This document shows, in pieces, positions 16,273 to 22,617 of a DNA stretch of 22,617 bases. The notes below the pieces were generated by a model that did not search any database, was not told the DNA's origin, and saw nothing but the letters and a program-made list of their open reading frames with translations. Numbering within the stretch: the stretch's first letter is position 1; every line of letters begins with the position of its first letter. The translations under genes and the position numbers were made by a program. The stretch comes from an uncultured Desulfobacterium sp. (GTDB lineage: Bacteria; Desulfobacterota; Desulfobacteria; Desulfobacterales; Desulfobacteraceae). Where the stretch lies: the NCBI GenBank assembly GCA_937124525.1, contig CAKZLA010000440.1:1-22617 (forward strand). The letters run 5' to 3'.

Positions 16273-17865
16273 TTATATATGCGTGGATAAATTTTCTTTC
16301 TCATCCATGGTCTGGAAAATAAATTTAAACCGAATGCGTTTTTCGTTTTTGTCTGCTGCGGCATTACTGATTTTCACATCGGTAAAAAGCGGGGAGGATT
16401 CAATGGCCGTTTTCATTTTGTCCACGCTGTCATACGTATCCGTATTCCCGGAAAGGACCATACGGCCATCATTGAACACCAAGCGGGAAATTTCTATATC
16501 AATGGTATCTGGAATCCGGCTGGAAAGTTCAAAAAGAAGATCCGTTATTTTATTACCAGCGGCAAAGCGGTTTTCCATATTTGAGGATCGTCCAGATTCT
16601 TCCGACGACTGTCGCACCTGAATTTTCATCTGCATGTAGGGATTAACGATGGTGGTGATTTCTGGAAAGGTCTCTTTAAAAATGGATGCCGCCTGTCCAT
16701 CCATGGCAGCAGCCTGATTTTCAAGGGAACGAATTTCCATATATTCCCCGGCAACCACCAGAAAAAAGCAGATGAGAATCAAAAGGCTCATGGTTACCAG
16801 TTGTGCCATGTATTTTTCCACAAAGGCACCCTGACCATTACTATTGCGACAAAAATTAAGACATCCCTGCTTTCCACTGCACCGGGCTGCTGCAAAGGCA
16901 TTGATATATTCATGGATCTTGGGGTCAAAAACAATTTCCCCATTTTCAAGGGATGAGAAAACAGGGGTTAAATCTTCACAAACAACAGGGGCGGCAAGGA
17001 TTTTTTCCAGCTGGGCTTCCAGATCTTTGTCCCGGGCATCAGACCAGATAATGTGACACCCCAACAAAAGGGAATGAGTAATTCCCAGACGATGTCGGAA
17101 CAGCATGAGCGTACGCCCCACATCCATGGCCACATCGGCATTATTTTGCTTACTCCCCCTCACAATGGATCTCAGTCCCAAAATCACCCCATCGAGAACC
17201 CCGTTTATCACCAAACAATGGGGCGTTACCTCCACCATGGGAAAAAAGCCCTTCCCCGGCAGGGAATCAAGAAAAAGGTGGGATGCCAGATAACCGGCAG
17301 ATGAAATAAGGATCGGAGTGATGCCTCGTTTTTTCAGAGGATTGCACAGCGCATCCAGCATTTGTGTGGAAAGGGAGGCTGTCAAAAAGGTATGGTTGTC
17401 ACATTGAGAAAGGCCAGTAAAAATAAAATCACTGACATGGGGTTCATCAGGCAGGGGAAGCACGGCATCAAGCTCCATGGGAAGCACCTGTCCGATTTTC
17501 CACCGGGATCGAAAGGGCAGGTCCATGTGTCGAAAAAGGACCATGGAGGCTGGAATGGCCACCACGGCCCGGGAACAGGCGGTGAGGTCCACTCTTTGAG
17601 CAAGTCTTTCCAGGAGGTCGTCCAGGGATGATGCGCTGGGTACCGGGTCCCCGGCAGTGTTATTCACAAAAGGACTCATCCCCATCGTCAAGGCATTGAT
17701 GACCACCGGACCCTTTACAGAGGGCTTCAAAACCAAGGCAGACACCGTCCAGGAAAGCGGTGTGGTATCCTCTTTTGCCGAATCATGGCACCCATCCTTG
17801 TCCAGGATGAGGTCAGCATGGCCCCCGGTATCCTTTATTTCCAGTGCAAGCAGATAGCCTTTCAT
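16273..17865 (-). CDS. gspL: Type II secretion protein GspL
   Basis: Inner-membrane platform protein that recruits the GspE ATPase. The 530-residue protein has an actin-like cytoplasmic domain (residues ~1-345; MKGYLLALEIKDTGGHADLIL start, MDLPFRSRWKIGQVLPMELDAVLP near 110). One transmembrane helix follows at about residue 360-380 (LVTMSLLILICFFLVVAGEYM). A coiled region and a ferredoxin-like periplasmic domain complete it (IPDTIDIEISRLVFNDGRMVLSG). ATG 17865 is chosen because the family start pattern begins there, 2 nt after the gspK stop; an in-frame ATG at 17904 is the alternative. The terminal TAA lies within the 9-bp target duplication of the downstream insertion, so the protein is intact. 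Confidence 0.9.
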   Translation of the reverse strand: MKGYLLALEIKDTGGHADLILDKDGCHDSAKEDTTPLSWTVSALVLKPSVKGPVVINALTMGMSPFVNNTAGDPVPSASSLDDLLERLAQRVDLTACSRAVVAIPASMVLFRHMDLPFRSRWKIGQVLPMELDAVLPLPDEPHVSDFIFTGLSQCDNHTFLTASLSTQMLDALCNPLKKRGITPILISSAGYLASHLFLDSLPGKGFFPMVEVTPHCLVINGVLDGVILGLRSIVRGSKQNNADVAMDVGRTLMLFRHRLGITHSLLLGCHIIWSDARDKDLEAQLEKILAAPVVCEDLTPVFSSLENGEIVFDPKIHEYINAFAAARCSGKQGCLNFCRNSNGQGAFVEKYMAQLVTMSLLILICFFLVVAGEYMEIRSLENQAAAMDGQAASIFKETFPEITTIVNPYMQMKIQVRQSSEESGRSSNMENRFAAGNKITDLLFELSSRIPDTIDIEISRLVFNDGRMVLSGNTDTYDSVDKMKTAIESSPLFTDVKISNAAADKNEKRIRFKFIFQTMDEKENLSTHI

Positions 17866-17867
17866 GT

Positions 17868-19001
17868 CTATTTGTCCGAGAGTTCCAGGATACTGCACGA
17901 CCATGTCCCTGTTTTCTCTTGCTTTTTCCTTTTGATGATGCTGTTCAATGTAACTTTATGCCCATTCACATCGGCAATAGCCGTTGCTTTGAACAAATGG
18001 CTCGAATAGGTGACAATATTTTCAAACGCCTGTTTCTCTTTTCCAGACAACTGTATAACCTGTTCATACCACCCCTTGTCAAGGGCATTTATGAATCCAT
18101 CGCTGTCCGGTTCCTGCTCCATCCGGAAATCCACAAGGGCCGAGGCCTCATCCTCCATGCCCGAGGGGAGCATGAAAGAGAGAACCTCCACCCCTGCGGT
18201 ATTAATATTAATGGTACCGGGAAAAGAAAACCGCCCTTTTTTTTCGTCGATATCCGCCATGCCATGGACGGAAAAAAACTGCCCTAAATCAAGGGGAGCA
18301 TCCATTTGTTCCAAATTTGCTCCAGATTCAGATTCCAACTCGGCCTTTCCCCAATGGAGAAAATTATCAGAAACACCTTTGACAAGGTAAAGTTCATCCG
18401 GGATGGTCAACGGCCCATTGGCACAGTGCACCGGAGGATCCAGGCTTTCATAGTAATCCGCTTCGGCACCGGACACCCCGGTTACGGCATCATCATCTCC
18501 ACTGTCCAGCCAGTCTTTTAGAGAATTAATGATTTCAGCCGGGTCCCGGTCATCCTGGAATTTATCCCCGGATATGAGCAGATCCAACATGCGCTCCCAC
18601 AATTGTCGTTGATTTTCATTAAAGGCGTTGCCGGGATAAGCGTCCACCAGGGCATTGACCTGGATTTTTCCCAATTCATCGGTGATGGAAAGGGTCAGGG
18701 TCCCGGAGGGCATCTCCAGGGCAGCCACGGCCATTGCCAGCTTTCCGGGGCTTGCCCAGTCCTCCTGGAGGGAGTCAATGTCATTTTTTTCAGCATCCGC
18801 GGCAAGTATCGCCATGGCCAGTTGAATACCAGACCAGGCAGCCTGACGGGCCTGGAACAGCTCCAACGCAACACCGGACCGGGAGGCCGCCTTGCCAGCC
18901 CGCCGTCCCACTTCCAGGGCCACCGCCGTCAGGACAGAAATTAACGCAAGGGTCATGAAAAGGGCCACCCCCCGATTATTTTTTATTGGATTTCTCATCA
19001 T
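17868..19001 (-). CDS. gspK: Type II secretion minor pseudopilin GspK
   Basis: Large tip pseudopilin of 377 residues, the usual GspK size. The class III leader MMRNPIKNNRG is cut before VALFMTLALISVLTAVAL. The mature protein has no Glu at position 5, which is the recognised distinction of GspK. The large globular domain inserted after the helix includes ELGKIQVNALVD, the LKDWLDSGDDDAVTG segment (acidic, consistent with the known calcium sites) and ININTAGVEVLSFML, a helix-hairpin-helix-like segment. It needs the prepilin peptidase GspO, not in this window. The start overlaps the gspJ stop (ATGATGA). Confidence 0.94.
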   Translation of the reverse strand: MMRNPIKNNRGVALFMTLALISVLTAVALEVGRRAGKAASRSGVALELFQARQAAWSGIQLAMAILAADAEKNDIDSLQEDWASPGKLAMAVAALEMPSGTLTLSITDELGKIQVNALVDAYPGNAFNENQRQLWERMLDLLISGDKFQDDRDPAEIINSLKDWLDSGDDDAVTGVSGAEADYYESLDPPVHCANGPLTIPDELYLVKGVSDNFLHWGKAELESESGANLEQMDAPLDLGQFFSVHGMADIDEKKGRFSFPGTININTAGVEVLSFMLPSGMEDEASALVDFRMEQEPDSDGFINALDKGWYEQVIQLSGKEKQAFENIVTYSSHLFKATAIADVNGHKVTLNSIIKRKKQEKTGTWSCSILELSDK

Positions 19002-19684
19002 TCCAGGGCGTCCCTTTGCACTGGCAAAACAATGGAAGTCATAATCGCATCACCTGCCAGGGAATCCTCCTGGGCATTGGCACCTTGGGATCGGATCATC
19101 ACCCCAATGGCATGGGGGGTGGCATGGTCAAAGGCCTCGGCATCGGAATCCCATTGGGTGAACATCTCATTTTCCCCATTAAAAAAACTTAAGTCAAAGG
19201 CGGATATATCTCTTATCAACTGCGGGTCACAGTCACTCTCCATCCCATCCTCCCAGGGAGGAAGGGATTCGGAACGACACAGATCAAACCCGCCATTGTC
19301 ATTGGCACGCACATAGTAGATGATTTGAACCAGGCGTTGATGTTCGTCCCCTTGGGCAGTCAAAAGCCCCCGGGAGACAAACCGCACCCGGGAAAAACTT
19401 TCTCCTCCCACATTATCTTGACTTCCCAGCAATCTGAAGGGGTCGGGGGTGGATCGGGTATCGGGCTTGACATATGCCGGGGGCAAGGAAACATGGACCA
19501 TCATAAGATCCCGGGAGATGATTTTCAGGGGAGGACCCATGGTTTCATCCCGGGAAATGGCAGTTTGAATATGGTCAGAAGACATAACAAAGGCTTTAAA
19601 GGAGGAAAAAATGGTGGTCATTAAAATAGAGAAAATCACCACAGCCACCAGGATTTCTATGAGGGTAAACCCCTTATTTGCCAT
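18998..19684 (-). CDS. gspJ: Type II secretion minor pseudopilin GspJ
   Basis: A 228-residue minor pseudopilin of the tip complex with GspI and GspK. The short basic leader MANKG precedes FTLIEILVAVVIFSIL, with Glu at +5. The globular part includes FRLLGSQDNVGGESFSRVRFVSRG and ends in VLPVQRDALE. In-frame starts further upstream exist. ATG 19684 is chosen because it gives a normal five-residue leader and sits 4 nt after the gspI stop, fitting translational reinitiation; no clear Shine-Dalgarno is seen. Confidence 0.92.
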   Translation of the reverse strand: MANKGFTLIEILVAVVIFSILMTTIFSSFKAFVMSSDHIQTAISRDETMGPPLKIISRDLMMVHVSLPPAYVKPDTRSTPDPFRLLGSQDNVGGESFSRVRFVSRGLLTAQGDEHQRLVQIIYYVRANDNGGFDLCRSESLPPWEDGMESDCDPQLIRDISAFDLSFFNGENEMFTQWDSDAEAFDHATPHAIGVMIRSQGANAQEDSLAGDAIMTSIVLPVQRDALE

Positions 19685-19688
19685 GGCA

Positions 19689-20099
19689 TCACATCGTGTC
19701 ATCATAGGCCCAGGTTCGCAGGGTAAACACATGTCTGTCCCCCAGCGAAATGGTCAGATCAATGCGTTTCATATTTTCCGCCTGTTTTTCAGAGATCATA
19801 TTTTCATCAAACACCGACATATCACCCATGTGGCTCTCCCATGAATAGCCGGGGAATTCATCTCCAAAATCTCCTTTGGCATCGCTGGCATCTTCTATAT
19901 CCATGCATATCTCAGTGATTTTTTTCTGGGCAAGGCTGGTGGCCACTGCGTTAAATTTCACCTTTTCCGCCAATCGAATGGTGGAGGCATGCATGCGAAA
20001 CAGGGAGACCAGCACAATGGCAATGATGGAAATACTGACCATGATTTCAAGCAGGGTGAAACCATCATTGTTTTTCCCTCTACTCTCCGCAGGAAACAT
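19689..20099 (-). CDS. gspI: Type II secretion minor pseudopilin GspI
   Basis: A 136-residue minor pseudopilin. The leader MFPAESRGKNNDG is cut before FTLLEIMVSISIIAIVLVSL, with Glu at +5. The rest is a small domain with the GspI-like helix KFNAVATSLAQKKITEI and a PGYSWE strand. A tryptophan strand (TLRTWAYDD) ends the protein. It starts the tip complex with GspJ/K in studied systems. ATG 20099 has GGAGG three to four bases upstream, a tight spacing. It overlaps gspH by 20 nt. Confidence 0.92.
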   Translation of the reverse strand: MFPAESRGKNNDGFTLLEIMVSISIIAIVLVSLFRMHASTIRLAEKVKFNAVATSLAQKKITEICMDIEDASDAKGDFGDEFPGYSWESHMGDMSVFDENMISEKQAENMKRIDLTISLGDRHVFTLRTWAYDDTM

Positions 20100-20604
20100 G
20101 TCCCTCCAAAAGCTGTGCCCGGGGCAGAAAAGGCGCTATGGCCACGGTGAGATCCCGATCATCTTCCTGGATATAAATAAAGGCCTGGTCAGAATAGCCA
20201 TTCCCACTGAACCGAATGGTAATCTCCTCCCCATCACCCTCATCATCCATTGTCCTTGATACAATTTTCACATCATCAATGGAGGAATCCTCTGAAAATG
20301 AAATCAGAGGCTCTGGGGATGACTCCTTTTCCGGGGTATCCCCGGTCCCGGAAACAAGGTCAGGAGACGTGGCCCACACCCGGCCCGTTGCAGTATCAAT
20401 TTTCAGCAGATAGTCCTGTTGGGTTTCAAGGGTCTGGGACTTAAGTTGTTCAATGAGCAGCAACAATTTTCCGGTGGGGGTCATTGATGCCCCAAAGGGA
20501 TTAAAGGCATCAAACCGTGGCAGGGTAAAAAAAAGAACAATGCCCATGACGGCCATCACCGTTACCAATTCAATAAGGGTGAAGCCCTGATTGTTCCTGA
20601 TCAC
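20080..20604 (-). CDS. gspH: Type II secretion minor pseudopilin GspH
   Basis: A 174-residue pseudopilin that links the tip to the GspG shaft. The leader MIRNNQG precedes FTLIELVTVMAVMGIVLFFTLP, with Glu at +5. A beta-rich C-terminal domain follows, containing DSSIDDVKIVSR and ITIRFSGNGYSDQAFIYI, the latter resembling the GspH/FimT core. The start is GTG at 20604, overlapping the gspG stop as GTGA, so the two are coupled. The call as GspH follows from position between gspG and gspI and the FimT-like domain. Confidence 0.9.
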   Translation of the reverse strand: MIRNNQGFTLIELVTVMAVMGIVLFFTLPRFDAFNPFGASMTPTGKLLLLIEQLKSQTLETQQDYLLKIDTATGRVWATSPDLVSGTGDTPEKESSPEPLISFSEDSSIDDVKIVSRTMDDEGDGEEITIRFSGNGYSDQAFIYIQEDDRDLTVAIAPFLPRAQLLEGHVSCGE

Positions 20605-21038
20605 TCAATTTCCCAATTGTTGATATCCAAATCCTTATCCGCCCCGCCGGGGGCACCGTCTGCACCATAGGAGATGATATCATACTCACCGTTCATCCCG
20701 GGGGAAAGATAAAGATATTCCCGGCCCCAGGGATCTTTGGGAACCTTTCCTTTTTCAAGATATCCGCCCGTGGGCCATTTCGTGGGGATTGGCTCACTTT
20801 CGGGGCGTTCCACCAGGGCCAGAATACCCTGTTCTGTTGTGGGATAGTTGCCATTATCCAATCGGTAAAGCTTTAATCCTGTCTCCATGGCAACGATGTC
20901 AGTGCGGGCTTTGACCTGTTTTGCCTCATCGGTGCGACCCATCAATTTGGGGACAATCATTCCGGCCAGAATACCCAGAATAACAACCACTACCATGAGC
21001 TCTATCAACGTAAATCCATTATTGTTTTTCACCACCAT
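20601..21038 (-). CDS. gspG: Type II secretion major pseudopilin GspG
   Basis: Forms the shaft of the periplasmic pseudopilus. The 145-residue length is typical. The leader MVVKNNNG is cut before FTLIELMVVVVILGILAGMIVP, with Glu at +5. The conserved middle is complete (YRLDNGNYPTTEQGILAL, KDPWGREYLYLSPG). The C-terminal loop GGADKDLDINNWEIE holds the aspartates of the GspG calcium site. It is the first gene of the operon; AAAGGGG lies 8 bases before ATG 21038. Being first rather than mid-operon is a rearranged order compared with the common C-D-E-F-G layout. Confidence 0.97.
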   Translation of the reverse strand: MVVKNNNGFTLIELMVVVVILGILAGMIVPKLMGRTDEAKQVKARTDIVAMETGLKLYRLDNGNYPTTEQGILALVERPESEPIPTKWPTGGYLEKGKVPKDPWGREYLYLSPGMNGEYDIISYGADGAPGGADKDLDINNWEIE

Positions 21039-21068
21039 ATTTATTTCCCCTTTGTTGTGATTGCAGAC

Positions 21069-21096
21069 CCTATATGTCCATCCCCAAAATTATCAA
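21069..21096 (-). promoter_or_regulatory. Weak candidate promoter of the type II secretion operon
   Basis: On the minus strand TTGATA (21096-21091), 16 nt, TATAGG (21074-21069). Both boxes are imperfect; it lies just upstream of gspG. The 250-bp gap up to the tRNA terminator holds no other feature I recognise. Confidence 0.3.
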
Positions 21097-21279
21097 TGTT
21101 ATGGCTTTCAAAAAATCAAATCATCTCGTTAATATAAGGCATGTGTGTGGAAATAAAAACCCAAAATATCATCTATGGATAATTTTTTACATATAAATTG
21201 CTGGTTGTTGGTCGGATAGATGGGAGGACTGCCCAAAACGGATAAAGTTGTGGGGGCATAGTGTGGGGGAGGATTTTTT

Positions 21280-21317
21280 ACAAAAAATAAAGGGCTTAGA
21301 AATTTCTTTCTAAGCCC
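21280..21317 (-). terminator. Intrinsic terminator after tRNA-Cys
   Basis: On the minus strand GGGCTTAGAAA (21317-21307) pairs perfectly with TTTCTAAGCCC (21302-21292) around a 4-nt loop. TTTATTTTTT follows. It ends the two-tRNA transcript and insulates the secretion operon downstream. Confidence 0.92.
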
Positions 21318-21339
21318 CCTTATTCTATTACTTATTTTA

Positions 21340-21414
21340 TGGAGGCGGCTTCCGGATTTGAACCGGAGAATAACGGCTTTGCAGGCCGTCGCCTTACCAC
21401 TTGGCCAAGCCGCC
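21340..21414 (-). tRNA. tRNA-Cys (anticodon GCA)
   Basis: A complete cloverleaf can be drawn. Acceptor GGCGGCT pairs with AGCCGCC. The D-arm is CCAAGTGGTAAGG. The anticodon arm ACGGC-CTGCAAA-GCCGT has GCA at positions 34-36, and the T-arm is CCGGTTCAAATCCGG. Discriminator T is followed by an encoded CCA. It lies 15 bp downstream of tRNA-Gly in the same transcript. Confidence 0.97.
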
Positions 21415-21429
21415 TTGACTGACTTTAAA

Positions 21430-21504
21430 TGGAGCGGGAAACGGGATTTGAACCCGCGACTTCGACCTTGGCAAGGTCGCACTCTACCACTGAGTTATTC
21501 CCGC
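21430..21504 (-). tRNA. tRNA-Gly (anticodon GCC)
   Basis: A complete cloverleaf can be drawn. Acceptor GCGGGAA pairs with TTCCCGC. The D-arm is CTCAGTGGTAGAG. The anticodon arm CGACC-TTGCCAA-GGTCG has GCC at positions 34-36, and the T-arm is GCGGGTTCAAATCCCGT. Discriminator T is followed by an encoded CCA. It is the first gene of the Gly-Cys pair. Confidence 0.97.
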
Positions 21505-21522
21505 TCAGTTAAGACAAGAGGT

Positions 21523-21551
21523 TTTATATAAGGTTCCCCTGCATCTGTCAA
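21523..21551 (-). promoter_or_regulatory. Strong sigma70 promoter of the tRNA-Gly/tRNA-Cys unit
   Basis: On the minus strand TTGACA (21551-21546), 17 nt, TATAAA (21528-21523): perfect -35, five of six at -10 and ideal spacing. Transcription would start near 21516, about 12 nt before the tRNA-Gly 5' end. A GC-rich discriminator is not obvious. Confidence 0.85.
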
Positions 21552-21655
21552 CCATAATTTTAGAATAAGTTTATTTTTTAAAATCAGACAAATTCATTCC
21601 TAAGTTACTATTTAATTTTATTGAGTGATTTTATTGAAATTCTGACAATGGGTGG

Positions 21656-22303
21656 TTATTTGTTTTCTTTTTTTGCCCAGTCCGCCATAAAGGCATCAAT
21701 GCCCTTGTCGGTCATGTGGTGGGATGCAAGGGCTTTTAAGACTTTATGGGGAATGGTGGCAATATCAGCCCCCAGAAGGGCTGAATTCAACACATGGAGG
21801 GGGTTTCGAACACTGGCCACAATGATCTCTGTGGGATATCCATAATTGCTGTATATCTCCACAATTTCCTCAATGAGATTCATGCCGTCCTGGGAAAGGT
21901 CATCCAGACGTCCCACAAAGGGGCTGGCATAGGTGGCACCGGCCTTGGCAGCCATCAGGGCCTGGAGTGCGGAAAAAACCAGAGTTACATTGGTTTTAAT
22001 GCCTTCATCGGAAAGGGTTCTGACAGCTTTAAGCCCCTCAATGGTCATGGGAATCTTCACCACAATATTATCGGCAATGGTGGCAAGCTCTCTGGCTTCG
22101 GACACCATACCATCATATTCAAGACTAATCACTTCGGCACTCACCGGGCCATCCACCACAGAGCAGATTTCTTTGATAATATCTTTGAACTCACCTTCTT
22201 CCCTGGCAATCAGGCTGGGATTTGTGGTGACGCCATCTACCATGCCCATGCTGTTGGCATCTTTAATCTCTTCAATATTTGCTGTATCTATAAAAAATTT
22301 CAT
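21656..22303 (-). CDS. Transaldolase, small (TalC/FSA-like) subfamily
   Basis: A 215-residue TIM-barrel enzyme of the nonoxidative pentose phosphate pathway, moving a dihydroxyacetone unit between sugar phosphates. Signatures are [10 protein letters not shown] (24-33) and the Schiff-base lysine K83 in [18 protein letters not shown] and [10 protein letters not shown] are also present. The family contains both transaldolases and fructose-6-phosphate aldolases. E57 (in SAEV) and F129 (in SPFVGRLDD) are the residues seen in transaldolases, where fructose-6-phosphate aldolase has Gln and Tyr, so transaldolase is preferred. ATG 22303 starts the conserved MKFFIDTA, but no Shine-Dalgarno is visible. 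A partial rpe of the same pathway lies at the other end of the window, not linked as an operon. Confidence 0.93.
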   Translation of the reverse strand: MKFFIDTANIEEIKDANSMGMVDGVTTNPSLIAREEGEFKDIIKEICSVVDGPVSAEVISLEYDGMVSEARELATIADNIVVKIPMTIEGLKAVRTLSDEGIKTNVTLVFSALQALMAAKAGATYASPFVGRLDDLSQDGMNLIEEIVEIYSNYGYPTEIIVASVRNPLHVLNSALLGADIATIPHKVLKALASHHMTDKGIDAFMADWAKKENK

Positions 22304-22617
22304 GTGGAGATAGAGCTATTAAAATAGACTCTTCTTGTCAAGAAAGTGCCATGATCAATTTCATTATCTAAGAACATTCACTGATTTTTGCCAACAATCG
22401 AGAATTGGGGCCGGAAAACTCAAATACTAGGGGTCTTTAGTCGCAAATAGAGAGTTAGGGACGAGAAAACTCTCCCGAAAATACATGAGTAGCAGTAGCA
22501 TTGATACTCATCACAGGGCCTTCATTGACGCAAACAAACACACTGCCGCTTTTTGAATGAACCATGATTTCGTTCTCGCATTTCTCGAACCTAAATTTTA
22601 CCTACCCTTCGGTCTAT
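22304..22617. other. Intergenic region at the right edge, no convincing gene
   Basis: Besides the transaldolase promoter area, it holds a diverged direct repeat of about 22 bp (22400-22421 and 22450-22472; both begin GAGA and end GAAAACTC, period about 50 bp). A 7-bp inverted repeat is ATGAGTA 22485-22491 with TACTCAT 22505-22511. A minus-strand frame ending at 22455 is open back to about 22601, with an ATG at 22565 (36 codons); it has a protein-like composition but no good start or homologue that I recognise. Confidence 0.5.
22312..22341 (-). promoter_or_regulatory. Candidate promoter with overlapping palindrome for the transaldolase gene
   Basis: A perfect -35 TTGACA (minus strand, 22341-22336) has only a poor -10 17 nt on (TAGCTC, 22318-22313). 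An operator-like palindrome, AGAGCTATT (22312-22320) with AATAGACTCT (22323-22332), one base bulged, fills the space between the boxes and ends 8 nt before the ATG. Confidence 0.35.

Noticed and set aside
21180..21420. Possible protein frame across the tRNA-Cys region on the minus strand
   Set aside because: It reads through two tRNA genes and a terminator; these RNA genes explain the sequence.
22455..22565. 36-codon minus-strand frame at the right edge
   Set aside because: Plausible composition, but no Shine-Dalgarno, no recognisable family, and stops close upstream of the ATG region. Too weak to call as a gene.
1..22617. CRISPR array, prophage or complete insertion sequence
   Set aside because: No regularly spaced repeats, phage structural genes, integrase or transposase frames were seen on either strand.

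Overview
The window reads as chromosomal DNA from an anaerobic deltaproteobacterium, most likely a Desulfobacteraceae-type sulfate reducer (Desulfobacterota). This is inferred from the gene set: a futalosine-pathway menaquinone gene, a ~1050-residue NAD-dependent glutamate dehydrogenase, a GspC-N type II secretion cluster and an AMMECR1-family gene. No marker gene settles the species.

Layout. Bases 2-2293 (+) hold an overlapping set: the 3' part of rpe, a futalosine hydrolase gene (mqnB) and an AI-2E-family membrane protein gene. A two-CBS-domain protein (2402-2857, +) follows behind its own likely promoter. It converges, with a 1-nt gap, on an AMMECR1-family gene (2859-3461, -). Next is a response regulator/PP2C phosphatase (3592-4779, -), divergent from a large NAD-glutamate dehydrogenase (5363-8518, +) that ends at a strong terminator.

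Bases 8787-21038 are one long minus-strand operon for a type II secretion system. The transcription order is gspG, H, I, J, K, L, M, N, C, D, E, then an unusual YidD-family gene and a TPR membrane-protein gene. Almost all neighbours overlap or nearly touch, so translational coupling is likely throughout. The inner-membrane platform gene gspF and the prepilin peptidase gene gspO are not in the window. Upstream of gspG lies a tRNA-Gly/tRNA-Cys unit with a textbook sigma70 promoter and an intrinsic terminator. A small transaldolase gene (21656-22303, -) follows, then about 300 bases with no convincing gene.

The most interesting structures are small and sit inside the secretion operon. (1) A 119-bp MITE-like insertion lies between gspL and gspM. 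It has near-perfect terminal inverted repeats and a 9-bp target duplication that contains both the gspL stop codon and the gspM ribosome-binding site. (2) A 33-codon reading frame starts inside that element behind a perfect Shine-Dalgarno sequence and ends in an ATGA overlap with gspM. (3) A 27-bp near-perfect palindrome lies in frame inside gspN and encodes GTDFKSVP. (4) A YidD-family protein carries a signal-peptide-like N-terminus and is paired with a TPR/PGGG membrane protein. I found no CRISPR array, phage or complete insertion sequence.
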